Positions 1 to 7,299 of a stretch of DNA of 64,000 nt are shown piece after piece (position 1 is the first letter of the stretch; every line of letters begins with the position of its first letter). The notes beneath the pieces were generated by a model. The model was not told where the DNA came from. It ran no database searches and was given only the letters and a program-made list of their open reading frames with translations. Position numbers and translations under genes: made by a program. This DNA is from Thermaurantiacus tibetensis (GTDB taxonomy: Bacteria > Pseudomonadota > Alphaproteobacteria > Sphingomonadales > Sphingomonadaceae), in assembly GCF_015354055.1 (NCBI RefSeq), contig NZ_JACHTM010000002.1, forward strand, positions 1-64,000, read 5' to 3'.

Positions 1-601
1 GCTGCCGCGGCAGCGCCCGGCGCACGATCTCGAAGTCGATCCCCTCCGCCCGGATGTCCTGCCCCACCGCCCAGCTGATGACGGCGCGCATCCGCTGCAG
101 CACCCGGCGCGCCGTCTCGGGCCGCGCGAGCCACAGGGGCGCGAGAACCTCGGCCATGTCGGCCCGGTTGAGCGACGCCACCGGCCGGTTGCCGATCCGC
201 GGGAAGGCGTGGGTCTCGAGCGTGCGTAACCACTGGTCGCAGTGCTTGCCGTTGCGCCAGCCTGTCCGGTGCTCGGCGTGCACCTTGCGCGCGGCCTCAG
301 CGAAGGTGATGCCCGCAACCGCGGCTGCCTTGCGGCTGGCGAGGGGGTCGACCCCTGCGCGGATCTGCTGACGCGCTGCAGCTGCCGCCTCGCGGGCCTC
401 GCGCAGCGACACCAGCCGCTCGGGCCCGAACGAGAGGTCGCGGCGCCTGCCGTCGATGCGGTAGCGCAGCCGCCAGTAGCGCCGGCCGGCCCGGTCCACC
501 ACGAGCATGAGGCCGTCGCCGTCGGTGTAGCGCCCGGGGGCCGTCAGGCCCGCCACCTGCTTCGCCGTGAGCTTTCCCGCCAGCCGCTCCTCTCCCACCA
601 T
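1..601 (-). CDS. P4-type tyrosine recombinase/integrase, N-terminal part (cut by window edge)
   Basis: The visible part is the N-terminal arm-binding domain (the DUF4102 type) followed by the start of the SAM-like core-binding domain. Motifs seen are GRYTDGDGLMLVV, YWRLRYRIDG and LREAREAA followed by AGVDP, which are typical of P4/CP4-57 prophage integrases. The catalytic domain lies off the window. The chosen start at 601 has a GGTGGGA ribosome site. An ATG at 649 would add 16 residues that look atypical. The gene lies directly downstream of tRNA-Ser(GGA) on the same strand, the usual place for an integrase that recombines at a tRNA 3' end. The family catalyses site-specific integration and excision of an island or prophage. 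Whether the gene is intact cannot be judged. Confidence 0.88.
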   Translation of the reverse strand, partial: MVGEERLAGKLTAKQVAGLTAPGRYTDGDGLMLVVDRAGRRYWRLRYRIDGRRRDLSFGPERLVSLREAREAAAAARQQIRAGVDPLASRKAAAVAGITFAEAARKVHAEHRTGWRNGKHCDQWLRTLETHAFPRIGNRPVASLNRADMAEVLAPLWLARPETARRVLQRMRAVISWAVGQDIRAEGIDFEIVRRALPRQ

Positions 602-736
602 GCGTCCCACCGCGAACGCGAGGCTTGGCGGGACGGCGCCGGATTGCATGAGGTACCGGGGAGAGGAGAAATGCAAGCCCCGCCAACGTGTTAGAGACAG
701 CGTGAGACGGGCTGAAACGCGGCGGGAAAGAACGGA

Positions 737-765
737 TGGCGGAGCGGGAGGGATTCGAACCCTCG
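737..765 (-). other. candidate attachment site at the tRNA-Ser 3' end
   Basis: The T-arm and acceptor half of tRNA-Ser(GGA) abut a P4-type integrase transcribed away from it. Integrases of this family commonly recombine within the 3' end of a tRNA gene and leave a direct repeat of that end at the far boundary of the island. The matching repeat would lie off the left edge, so the exact core cannot be set here. Confidence 0.4.
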
Positions 766-827
766 ATGGGCTTTTGACCCATACTCACTTTCCAGGCGAG
801 CGCCTTCGACCACTCGGCCACCGCTCC
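737..827 (-). tRNA. tRNA-Ser (anticodon GGA)
   Basis: Read on the minus strand this folds as a class II tRNA. The acceptor GGAGCGG pairs with CCGCTCC, the anticodon stem is CTCGC/GTGAG around the seven-base loop CTGGAAA (anticodon GGA), a long variable arm follows, and the T-arm is GAGGG-TTCGAAT-CCCTC. The discriminator G is followed by an encoded CCA at 737-739. The long variable arm and the GGA anticodon identify a serine tRNA reading UCC/UCU. The integrase gene starts about 135 bases downstream. Confidence 0.95.
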
Positions 828-888
828 GGCGCAGCCCCAGCCCGCTAGAGGGGTTGCAGCCCCCGCGCAACCCCGGCCATGGGGGCGC

Positions 889-2526
889 ATGGCGCGCACC
901 CTCGCCTCGGTCATCGCCGAAAGCCTCGTGGCAGCCGGCATCACCCACGCCTTCTGCGTGCCGGGCGAAAGCTATCTTCCCCTCCTCGATGCCCTGCGCG
1001 ACATGCCGCTGCGGCTCGTCACCTGCCGCCACGAGGCCGCCGCAGCCCACATGGCCGAGGCCGCCGGCAAGCTCGCGGGACGGCCCGGCGTCGCCCTCGT
1101 CACCCGCGGACCCGGTGCGACCCACGCCGCCATCGGCCTCCACACCGCCCAGCAGGATTCGACCCCGCTCCTTCTCCTCATCGGCCAGGTCGGCGACGAT
1201 TGCGTCGGCCGCGAGGCCTTCCAGGAGATGGACTATCATCGCCTGTTCGGCTCGGTGGCAAAGCGCGTGGTCACCTTGCGCGAGCCGGCCCGCGCCGGCG
1301 AGCAGGTGGCCGCCGCCCTCGCCTGCGCCATGTCCGGCCGGCCCGGGCCGGTGGTCGTTGTCCTGCCCGACGACCGGCTGGCGCTCCCCAGCGATGCTGC
1401 CGCGGCACCCCCGGCGGCCGTGGAGCCCCCGGCGCCGTCGGCAGAGGCGCTTGCCACGCTCGCAGCCCTGCTGGCCTCCGCCAAGCGGCCGGTGCTGCTC
1501 CTCGGCGGGCCCGGCTGGCGCGAAGCCGATCGGCTGGCCGCCGAGGCCGTCGCCGAGCGGCTGGGGCTTCCCGTGGTGACCGCCTGGCGGCGCAAGGACC
1601 GGTTCGACAACCGCCACCCCCACTATGCCGGGGAACTCGGCCTCGGCGCCAACCCGGCGCTGGTCGCTGCCGTGCGCGAGGCCGACCTGCTCCTCGTGGT
1701 GGGCGCGCGCCTCACCGAGAACGAGACGCAGGGCTATGACCTTCTCGATGACGCCTTCGCATCCCGCGCGCTGGTCCACGCCTGCGCGGACCCCGACGCG
1801 CTCGGGCGGGTGTGGCAGCCGCGCCTTGCGATCCACGCAGCGCCAGGGCCCATGCTGGCGGCGCTTGCCACGCTTCCGCCCGCCAGGCGGCCCGCGTGGG
1901 TGGCGCGGCTTGCCGCCCTTCACGCCGCGTGGATCGCGCCCACGGCCGTTGCCGCCGGCGTGAACCCGGCCGAGGTCGTGCGCCTGCTCGGCGAGCGGCT
2001 CGGCCCGCATGCCATCGTCTGCAACGGCGCCGGCAACTTCGCCGCCTGGGTGCATCGCTTCACCCTTCACCGCCGCGTTGGCACGCAGCTTGCCCCCGTC
2101 TCGGGGGCGATGGGCTACGGCGTGCCGGCAGCGATCGCCGCAGCCCTCGTCGCGCCAGGGCGGCCCGTTGCCTGCGTGGCCGGAGACGGCGATGTCCTGA
2201 TGGCCGCGGGCGAACTGGCAACTGCCATGCACGAGGGCGCGCGCGTGCTCTTCGTGGTGATGGACAATGGCCAGTATGGCACCATCCGCATGCACCAGGC
2301 CAGGCACTATCCGGGGCGGCCGGTGGCAACGGCGCTCACCAACCCGGATTTCGCAGCGCTTGCGCGAAGCTTCGGCCTCCACGCGGAGACGGTCGAGGAC
2401 ACGGCGGCGTTCGCACCTGCGCTCGAACGCGCGCTGGCGGCGCTCGACGCGCGGCCGGCCCTTCTCCACTGCCGCCTCGACCCGGCGGAGATCGCGCCCG
2501 GGCGCAGGCTGGAGCCGGGTGCATGA
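889..2526 (+). CDS. thiamine pyrophosphate-dependent enzyme, acetolactate synthase large-subunit-like
   Basis: A three-domain TPP enzyme of 545 residues. The N-terminal pyrimidine-binding domain carries the cofactor-activating glutamate (CRHEAAAAH, Glu49) and RGPGATHA. A central domain follows, and the C-terminal domain has the diphosphate/metal motif GDGD near residue 430 ending in MDNGQYG near 460. The family carboligates or decarboxylates 2-oxo acids such as pyruvate. The exact substrate cannot be read from sequence. No ilvN-like small subunit is nearby, so a catabolic relative is as likely as true acetolactate synthase. The stop overlaps the start of the M20 peptidase gene by 4 nt, so the two are probably co-transcribed. 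Confidence 0.85.
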   Translation: MARTLASVIAESLVAAGITHAFCVPGESYLPLLDALRDMPLRLVTCRHEAAAAHMAEAAGKLAGRPGVALVTRGPGATHAAIGLHTAQQDSTPLLLLIGQVGDDCVGREAFQEMDYHRLFGSVAKRVVTLREPARAGEQVAAALACAMSGRPGPVVVVLPDDRLALPSDAAAAPPAAVEPPAPSAEALATLAALLASAKRPVLLLGGPGWREADRLAAEAVAERLGLPVVTAWRRKDRFDNRHPHYAGELGLGANPALVAAVREADLLLVVGARLTENETQGYDLLDDAFASRALVHACADPDALGRVWQPRLAIHAAPGPMLAALATLPPARRPAWVARLAALHAAWIAPTAVAAGVNPAEVVRLLGERLGPHAIVCNGAGNFAAWVHRFTLHRRVGTQLAPVSGAMGYGVPAAIAAALVAPGRPVACVAGDGDVLMAAGELATAMHEGARVLFVVMDNGQYGTIRMHQARHYPGRPVATALTNPDFAALARSFGLHAETVEDTAAFAPALERALAALDARPALLHCRLDPAEIAPGRRLEPGA

Positions 2527-3737
2527 GCCTTCGGGCCGAAGAAGAGGCAGCGCTTGCCACGATCGACGGCGACGCCCTCCTTGCCGACGTGCTCGCTTGG
2601 GCGCCGGTCAACTCCGGCAGCCGCAACCTCGAAGGGCTCGCGCGCATGGCGCAGCTTCTGGCCGAGGCCTTCGCGCCGCTGGGGCCCGTCTCCTTCCGCG
2701 ACCCCGCGCCCGCCACCCAGATGCTGGCAGGCGGCGAGGTGGTGCCCCTCCTCCATGGCCGCAACCTGCACCTCTCGACGCGGCCCCAGGCGGCGCTGCG
2801 GGTGCTGCTCACCGGCCATTACGACACGGTGTTCGGCGCGGACCACCCGTTCCAGGAGGTCCGCTGGCTTGAGCCGGGCGTGCTGAACGGGCCGGGCGTT
2901 GCCGACATGAAGGGGGGCATCGCGGTGATGCGCGCGGCACTCGCCGCCTTCGAGGCGAGCCCGTGGGCCGAGGCGCTCGGCTGGGAGGTGGTGCTCAACG
3001 CCGACGAGGAGGTCTCCTCCCCCGGCTCTGCGCCGCTTCTTGCCGAATGCGCCGCGCGTGTCGCGTGCGCGCTCACCTTCGAGCCGGCGCTGCCTGACGG
3101 CACGCTCGCCGGCGACCGGCCGGGCTCGGGCAACTTCTCGATCCATCTTGCCGGCCGGGCGGCCCATGCGGGCCGCGAACCCGAGAAGGGCCGCAACGCC
3201 GTGCTCGCCGCCGCCGACCTCGCGCTCCGGCTGGCACGGCTTGCGGCCCCTGACCTGAAGGTCAACGTCGCGCGGATCGACGGCGGCGGACCGAACAACA
3301 TCGTGCCGGCCTCGGCGGTGCTGCGGGTCAACCTCCGCCCGGCGACCCGGGACGCCGAGGCGCGGGCCCTTGCCGCCATGGATTCCGCCATCGCCGAGGT
3401 GGCCGCCGCGCACGAGGTGGCAGCGCACCGCCACGGCAGCTTCGCCCGCCCGCCGAAGCCGCTCGACCCGCACCAGCTGCGCCTCTTCGCCCTGGTGCGC
3501 GAGGCGGGCGCCGACCTCGGGCTTGCGATCGGCTGGAAGCCCTCGGGCGGCGTGTGCGACGGGAACAATCTCGCTGCGGCTGGCCTCCCCGTGGTCGACA
3601 CCATGGGGGTTCGGGGTGGTGCCATCCATTCGGCCGACGAGTTCCTGTTGACCGAGAGCCTCGCCGAGCGGGCACGCCTTGCTGCCCTCACCCTCATGCG
3701 CCTTGCCCGCGACGGGCTGCCGCCCGGAAGCGCCTGA
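2523..3737 (+). CDS. M20 family metallopeptidase, glutamate carboxypeptidase (CPG2)-like
   Basis: A protein of 404 residues with the co-catalytic di-zinc signature of M20 enzymes: GHYDTVF near residue 98, GVADMKGG near 127, the catalytic and metal glutamates in ADEEVS near 160, and the late His ligand in IHSADE near 368. The dimerisation domain starts around residue 195 with AAHAG. Family members hydrolyse the amide bond of N-acyl amino acids or small peptides, and CPG2 relatives cleave acyl-glutamates. The ATG overlaps the previous stop (ATGA), coupling it to the TPP enzyme. Because the nearby ast operon lacks astE, this protein could process succinylglutamate, but that is inference. Confidence 0.85.
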   Translation: MSLRAEEEAALATIDGDALLADVLAWAPVNSGSRNLEGLARMAQLLAEAFAPLGPVSFRDPAPATQMLAGGEVVPLLHGRNLHLSTRPQAALRVLLTGHYDTVFGADHPFQEVRWLEPGVLNGPGVADMKGGIAVMRAALAAFEASPWAEALGWEVVLNADEEVSSPGSAPLLAECAARVACALTFEPALPDGTLAGDRPGSGNFSIHLAGRAAHAGREPEKGRNAVLAAADLALRLARLAAPDLKVNVARIDGGGPNNIVPASAVLRVNLRPATRDAEARALAAMDSAIAEVAAAHEVAAHRHGSFARPPKPLDPHQLRLFALVREAGADLGLAIGWKPSGGVCDGNNLAAAGLPVVDTMGVRGGAIHSADEFLLTESLAERARLAALTLMRLARDGLPPGSA

Positions 3738-3806
3738 GGGCGGCGGACTGCCGCGGCCCTGCCCGGCGCCCCTGGCACCGGCCGGGCGGCACCCCATATC
3801 TTGGGC

Positions 3807-4352
3807 ATGTTCGATGGCGCCTCGCTTGCTGCGCTCGCGATCTCGCTCGGTGCCGTGCTGGTCGCGGCCTCGACGGGGGCCATCTTCCGCCCCGGCGCCT
3901 GGTATGCGGGCCTCGAGAAACCGCTGCTGACCCCGCCGAACTGGGCTTTCCCGGCCGTCTGGGGCCTCCTCTACGTGCTGATGGCGGTGGCCGCCTGGCG
4001 GGTGTGGGAGGCAGGCGGCACGGCGGCGCGCGGCGCGCTCCTGCTCTATGCCGTCCACCTCGTGCTGAATGCCGCCTGGTCGTGGCTGTTCTTCGGGCGG
4101 AAGCGCATCGACCTTGCGATGGCCGAGGTGGTCGTCTTCTGGCTCTCCATCCTCGCCGTCACGATCGCCTTCGCGCGCTTCGACCAGATCGCCGCCTGGC
4201 TCATGGTGCCCTACCACGCGTGGGTAACGCTGGCGGCCATCCTCAACTGGCGCTTTCTCGCGCTCAACGGCCCCCGGGGGGAGGGGCGGGCGGAGCGGGC
4301 GGCGGATGACCTTCGAAGCGCTTGGTCTCGTGCATCACCACCTGCGAGGTGA
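3807..4352 (+). CDS. tspO: TspO/MBR family tryptophan-rich sensory protein
   Basis: An integral membrane protein of 181 residues with five predicted hydrophobic helices and the aromatic-rich TspO hallmarks: PPNWAFPAVWGLLY in the first loop/second helix and LNAAWSWLFFG further on. TspO proteins bind porphyrins or cholesterol-like ligands and modulate tetrapyrrole-linked or oxidative-stress gene expression in alphaproteobacteria. The ATG at 3807 is preferred to the TTG at 3801. The last 89 bases run over the 3' end of the convergent Lrp-type gene, so the C-terminal tail (after NWRFLALNG) is probably unstructured. Confidence 0.88.
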   Translation: MFDGASLAALAISLGAVLVAASTGAIFRPGAWYAGLEKPLLTPPNWAFPAVWGLLYVLMAVAAWRVWEAGGTAARGALLLYAVHLVLNAAWSWLFFGRKRIDLAMAEVVVFWLSILAVTIAFARFDQIAAWLMVPYHAWVTLAAILNWRFLALNGPRGEGRAERAADDLRSAWSRASPPAR

Positions 4353-4752
4353 TCCGCGCGATCGGCGCCGAGGCCGTCCATGACGCCGCAAGCGCGCGCC
4401 ACTCCTCCATGCCGCCGACGCGGACCCGCAACAGATAGTCGGACCGGCCGCTGATCTCGGCGGCCTCGAGCACCTGGGGCTCGGCCAGGAACAGAGCCTC
4501 CACCTGCCGGAAGTCCGCCGGCTCGTGGCGCGCGAGCGTGACCTCGGCCATGAGCGTGAGGCCCGGGCCGAGCCGTGCCGCGTCTACCCGGGCGCCATAA
4601 CCGGTGATGACGCCCGCCCGCTCCAGCCGCCGGACGCGGGCGAGGCACGCCGACGGGGAGAGCGCCACGCGCTCGGCAAGCGCGGCATTGGTGATGCGGC
4701 CCTCGCGCTCGAGGATGGCGATGATTCGCCGGTCGATCCGGTCGAGGGTCAT
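4264..4752 (-). CDS. Lrp/AsnC family transcriptional regulator
   Basis: A protein of 162 residues with an N-terminal winged helix (DRIDRRIIAILEREGRITNAALAERVALSPSACL pattern, about residues 4-37) and a C-terminal RAM/AsnC effector-binding domain containing VTGYGA-like and GRSDYLLRV motifs. Lrp-type regulators bind amino acids and control amino-acid metabolism genes. The gene is divergent from astA with 116 bases between the starts, and that spacer holds palindromic sites. This points to local control of arginine catabolism (inference). The C-terminus PPPAPPAPPPGGR is a low-complexity tail overlapping tspO. Confidence 0.9.
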   Translation of the reverse strand: MTLDRIDRRIIAILEREGRITNAALAERVALSPSACLARVRRLERAGVITGYGARVDAARLGPGLTLMAEVTLARHEPADFRQVEALFLAEPQVLEAAEISGRSDYLLRVRVGGMEEWRALAASWTASAPIARITSQVVMHETKRFEGHPPPAPPAPPPGGR

Positions 4753-4796
4753 GCGCAGGGCATCTTCCGGGCATCCTTGCAGAGCAGCGGGCGTTC

Positions 4797-4856
4797 GCCG
4801 CAGATCCTGCGGCGGGAGCCGCAGGAATTCGCTACACGCACGCCGCAGCTTGCGGC
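4797..4856. promoter_or_regulatory. candidate Lrp-type operators between lrp and astA
   Basis: The intergenic spacer holds a perfect 17-bp palindrome (GCCGCAG-ATC-CTGCGGC, 4797-4813), a lone half-site GCCGCAG at 4818-4824, and a perfect 15-bp palindrome (GCCGCA-GCT-TGCGGC, 4842-4856). All three start with the same GCCGCA word. The palindrome centres are 44 bp apart, about four helical turns, which suits a regulator that wraps DNA as an Lrp octamer. The second palindrome ends 12 bases before the astA ATG. Binding is inferred. Confidence 0.5.
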
Positions 4857-4868
4857 AAGACGCCGCCC

Positions 4869-5891
4869 ATGGCGGACGTCTCGCTCGAGGACTGGCAGGT
4901 GCGCACCGCGCGGGCGGACGACCTGCCCGCGCTTGTTGCGCTTGCGCAGATGACCGGTGGTGGCTTCACCAACCTGCCGCAGGACGAGGCCGCGCTTGCC
5001 GCGCGCCTTGCCCGCTCGGAGGCGACGCTTGCGGCCGACGATGCTGCTGCGCGCACCGGGCTCACCATGCTCGTGCTCGAACACCGGCACAGCGGCCGGG
5101 TGGGCGGCACGGCCGCCATCTTCGGCGAAGTGGGCACCGACTGGCCCTTCTATTCCTACAAGATCACGACGATCGCGCTGAAGAGCCGGGAGCTTGGCCG
5201 CACCTTCCGCACCCGCGTGCTCCACCTCGTCAACGACTTCGACGGCGCGAGCGAAGTGGGCGGGCTGTTCCTCGCCCCCGATCTCCGGGCCGGCGGGCTC
5301 GGCCGCCTCCTCGCCCGCTCACGCTACCTCTTCATGGCCCGCCACCGCGCCCGGGTGGCGGACCGCTGCCTCGCCGAGCTCAGGGGCGTGATCCGCGAGG
5401 ACGGCTCGTCCCCCTTCTGGGACGGGCTTGCCGGCCGCTTCTTCGGCATGGGCTTCGTCGAGGCGGACCGGTTCAACAGCCTGCACGGCAACCAGTTCAT
5501 CGCCGATCTCATGCCCAAGTATCCGGTCTACGAGGCGCTGCTGCCTGAAAGCGCGGCCGCCGTGCTCGGCGTCGAGCACCCCGACGGCCGGGCGGCCCGG
5601 CGGATGCTCGAGGCCGAGGGCTTCCGTTTCAACGCCTATGTCGACATCTTCGACGGCGGGCCGACGCTCGACGTCGAGACCGACCGCATCCGCACCGTCG
5701 CGCTTGCCCGGTGCCTCGAAGTCGAGGCCGGAGCGCCGCCGGCGGATGCCCGTTGCGGGCTCGTCGGGTTCGGCCGGCGCGCGGGCTTCCGGGTGATGGC
5801 GCTCCCGGCCGAGACTACGGCCGGCACGGTCCGGCTGCCGGCGGCGGCCGGCGCCCGAGCGGGCGAGGAGGTGATCCATGCCCCCTTCTGA
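4869..5891 (+). CDS. astA: arginine N-succinyltransferase
   Basis: Catalyses succinyl-CoA + L-arginine to N2-succinylarginine, step 1 of the AST pathway. The 340-residue protein matches the AstA fold over its full length: VRTARADDLPAL at the N-terminus, GGGFTNLP, YSYKITTIA, EVGGLFLAPD followed by GGLGRLLARSRYL, GSSPFWDGLAGRFF and IADLMPKYPVY. It is the first gene of astA-astD-astB and overlaps astD by 14 nt. The order A-D-B resembles other proteobacterial ast operons, but no astC or astE is in the window. A divergent Lrp-type regulator and palindromic sites sit just upstream. Confidence 0.93.
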   Translation: MADVSLEDWQVRTARADDLPALVALAQMTGGGFTNLPQDEAALAARLARSEATLAADDAAARTGLTMLVLEHRHSGRVGGTAAIFGEVGTDWPFYSYKITTIALKSRELGRTFRTRVLHLVNDFDGASEVGGLFLAPDLRAGGLGRLLARSRYLFMARHRARVADRCLAELRGVIREDGSSPFWDGLAGRFFGMGFVEADRFNSLHGNQFIADLMPKYPVYEALLPESAAAVLGVEHPDGRAARRMLEAEGFRFNAYVDIFDGGPTLDVETDRIRTVALARCLEVEAGAPPADARCGLVGFGRRAGFRVMALPAETTAGTVRLPAAAGARAGEEVIHAPF

Positions 5892-7299
5892 GCTGCTGCG
5901 GAGCATCCGCCCGCACGACGGCACGCTGCTCTGGGAAGGGCCGGTCGCAGGCCCCTCGGCCGTCGCCGAAGCCGTGGCCCGCGCCCGCGCGGCCCAGCCG
6001 GCCTGGGCGCGCACGCCGCTTGCCGAGCGCGCCGGGCTCCTCCGCCGCTTCGCCGAGCTGGTCACCGCCCGCACCGAAGACCTCGCCCGCACCATCGCCG
6101 AGGAGACGGGCAAACCCTTCTGGGAAGCGAAGGGCGAGGCCGCGAGCGTGGCCGCCAAGGTCGCCATCTCGATCGAGGCCTATGGCGTGCGCACCGGCAC
6201 CACCGAACGGCCCTTCGCTGCCGACCCGGCGGGCGCCATGCAGGCCGTGCGCCACAAGCCCCACGGAGTGCTTGCCGTGCTCGGCCCCTACAACTTCCCG
6301 GCGCACCTGCCCAACGGCCACATCGTGCCGGCGCTGCTGGCGGGCAACGCGGTCGTGTTCAAGCCCTCGGAGCTGACCCCGGCGACGGGGGAGAAGCTTG
6401 CCGCGCTGTTCGCCGCGGCGGGACTTCCCGCCGGCCTCCTCGAAGTGGTGCAGGGGGGTGGCGAGACCGGCGCGGCGCTTGCCGCTGCCGACATCGACGG
6501 CCTGCTCTTCACCGGTTCGGCCGCGACCGGCGCTGCGCTCACCCGCCGATTCGCCGAAACCCCGCACCGGATCCTCGCGCTCGAGATGGGCGGCAACAAC
6601 CCGCTCGTCGCCTGGGACGTCGCCGAGGCCGATCTCGACGCTGCGGCCCGGGTCGTCGTCCAGTCCGCCTTCCTCTCGGCCGGCCAGCGCTGCACCTGCG
6701 CGCGCCGGCTCATCGTCGCGGAGGGCCCTGGCGAGGCGCTCGTCGAGCGGGTGCTTGCCCTCGTCGAGCGGATGCGGATCGGCCCGCCGTTCGCCGAGCC
6801 GCAGCCGTTCATGGGGCCCCTCATCGACGGGCGCGCGGCCGCGCGCGTCGAGGCCGCCTTCGCCGCGCTCCCCGGTCGGGTGCTGCTGCCGATGTGCCGC
6901 CCCGACCCCGCCCTCCCCTTCCTCACCCCGGGCATCGTCGACACGACCGGCCATGCCGCGCCCGACGAGGAGATCTTCGGGCCCGCGCTCCAGGTGATCC
7001 GCGTGCGCGACTTCGCCGCGGCGATGGCGCAGGCGAACGCAACCCGCTTCGGCCTGGCCGCGGCGCTTCTGGGCGGGGACCGCACCCTGTTCGACCGTTT
7101 CTGGGCGGAAAGCCGGGCAGGAGTCGTCAACTGGAACCGGCCGACCAACGGCGCCGCCTCCTCCGCGCCCTTCGGCGGCGTCGGCTGGTCCGGCAACCAC
7201 CGCCCGTCGGCCTTCTACGCCGCCGACTACTGCGCCTTCCCGGTTGCCGGGATCGAGGGCACGCGCCCGCACGCCCCCCTTGCCACGGGGCTCGACTGA
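5878..7299 (+). CDS. astD: succinylglutamate-semialdehyde dehydrogenase
   Basis: An NAD(P)-dependent aldehyde dehydrogenase of 473 residues. It oxidises N-succinylglutamate 5-semialdehyde to N-succinylglutamate in arginine catabolism. It shows the Rossmann region (GPYNFPAHLPNGH, FKPSELTP, FTGSAATG), the general-base glutamate in LEMGGNNP near residue 235 and the catalytic cysteine in GQRCTCARR near 271. The NNPLVAW stretch after the glutamate motif is typical of AstD within the ALDH superfamily. The start lies inside astA and the stop shares one base with the astB ATG, so translation is tightly coupled. Confidence 0.92.
   Translation: MPPSELLRSIRPHDGTLLWEGPVAGPSAVAEAVARARAAQPAWARTPLAERAGLLRRFAELVTARTEDLARTIAEETGKPFWEAKGEAASVAAKVAISIEAYGVRTGTTERPFAADPAGAMQAVRHKPHGVLAVLGPYNFPAHLPNGHIVPALLAGNAVVFKPSELTPATGEKLAALFAAAGLPAGLLEVVQGGGETGAALAAADIDGLLFTGSAATGAALTRRFAETPHRILALEMGGNNPLVAWDVAEADLDAAARVVVQSAFLSAGQRCTCARRLIVAEGPGEALVERVLALVERMRIGPPFAEPQPFMGPLIDGRAAARVEAAFAALPGRVLLPMCRPDPALPFLTPGIVDTTGHAAPDEEIFGPALQVIRVRDFAAAMAQANATRFGLAAALLGGDRTLFDRFWAESRAGVVNWNRPTNGAASSAPFGGVGWSGNHRPSAFYAADYCAFPVAGIEGTRPHAPLATGLD

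Noticed and set aside
691-2469. Long antisense open frame across the TPP enzyme
   Set aside because: It is a by-product of high GC content. The plus-strand frame has clear TPP-enzyme motifs and the antisense translation is Arg/Gly-rich without domains.
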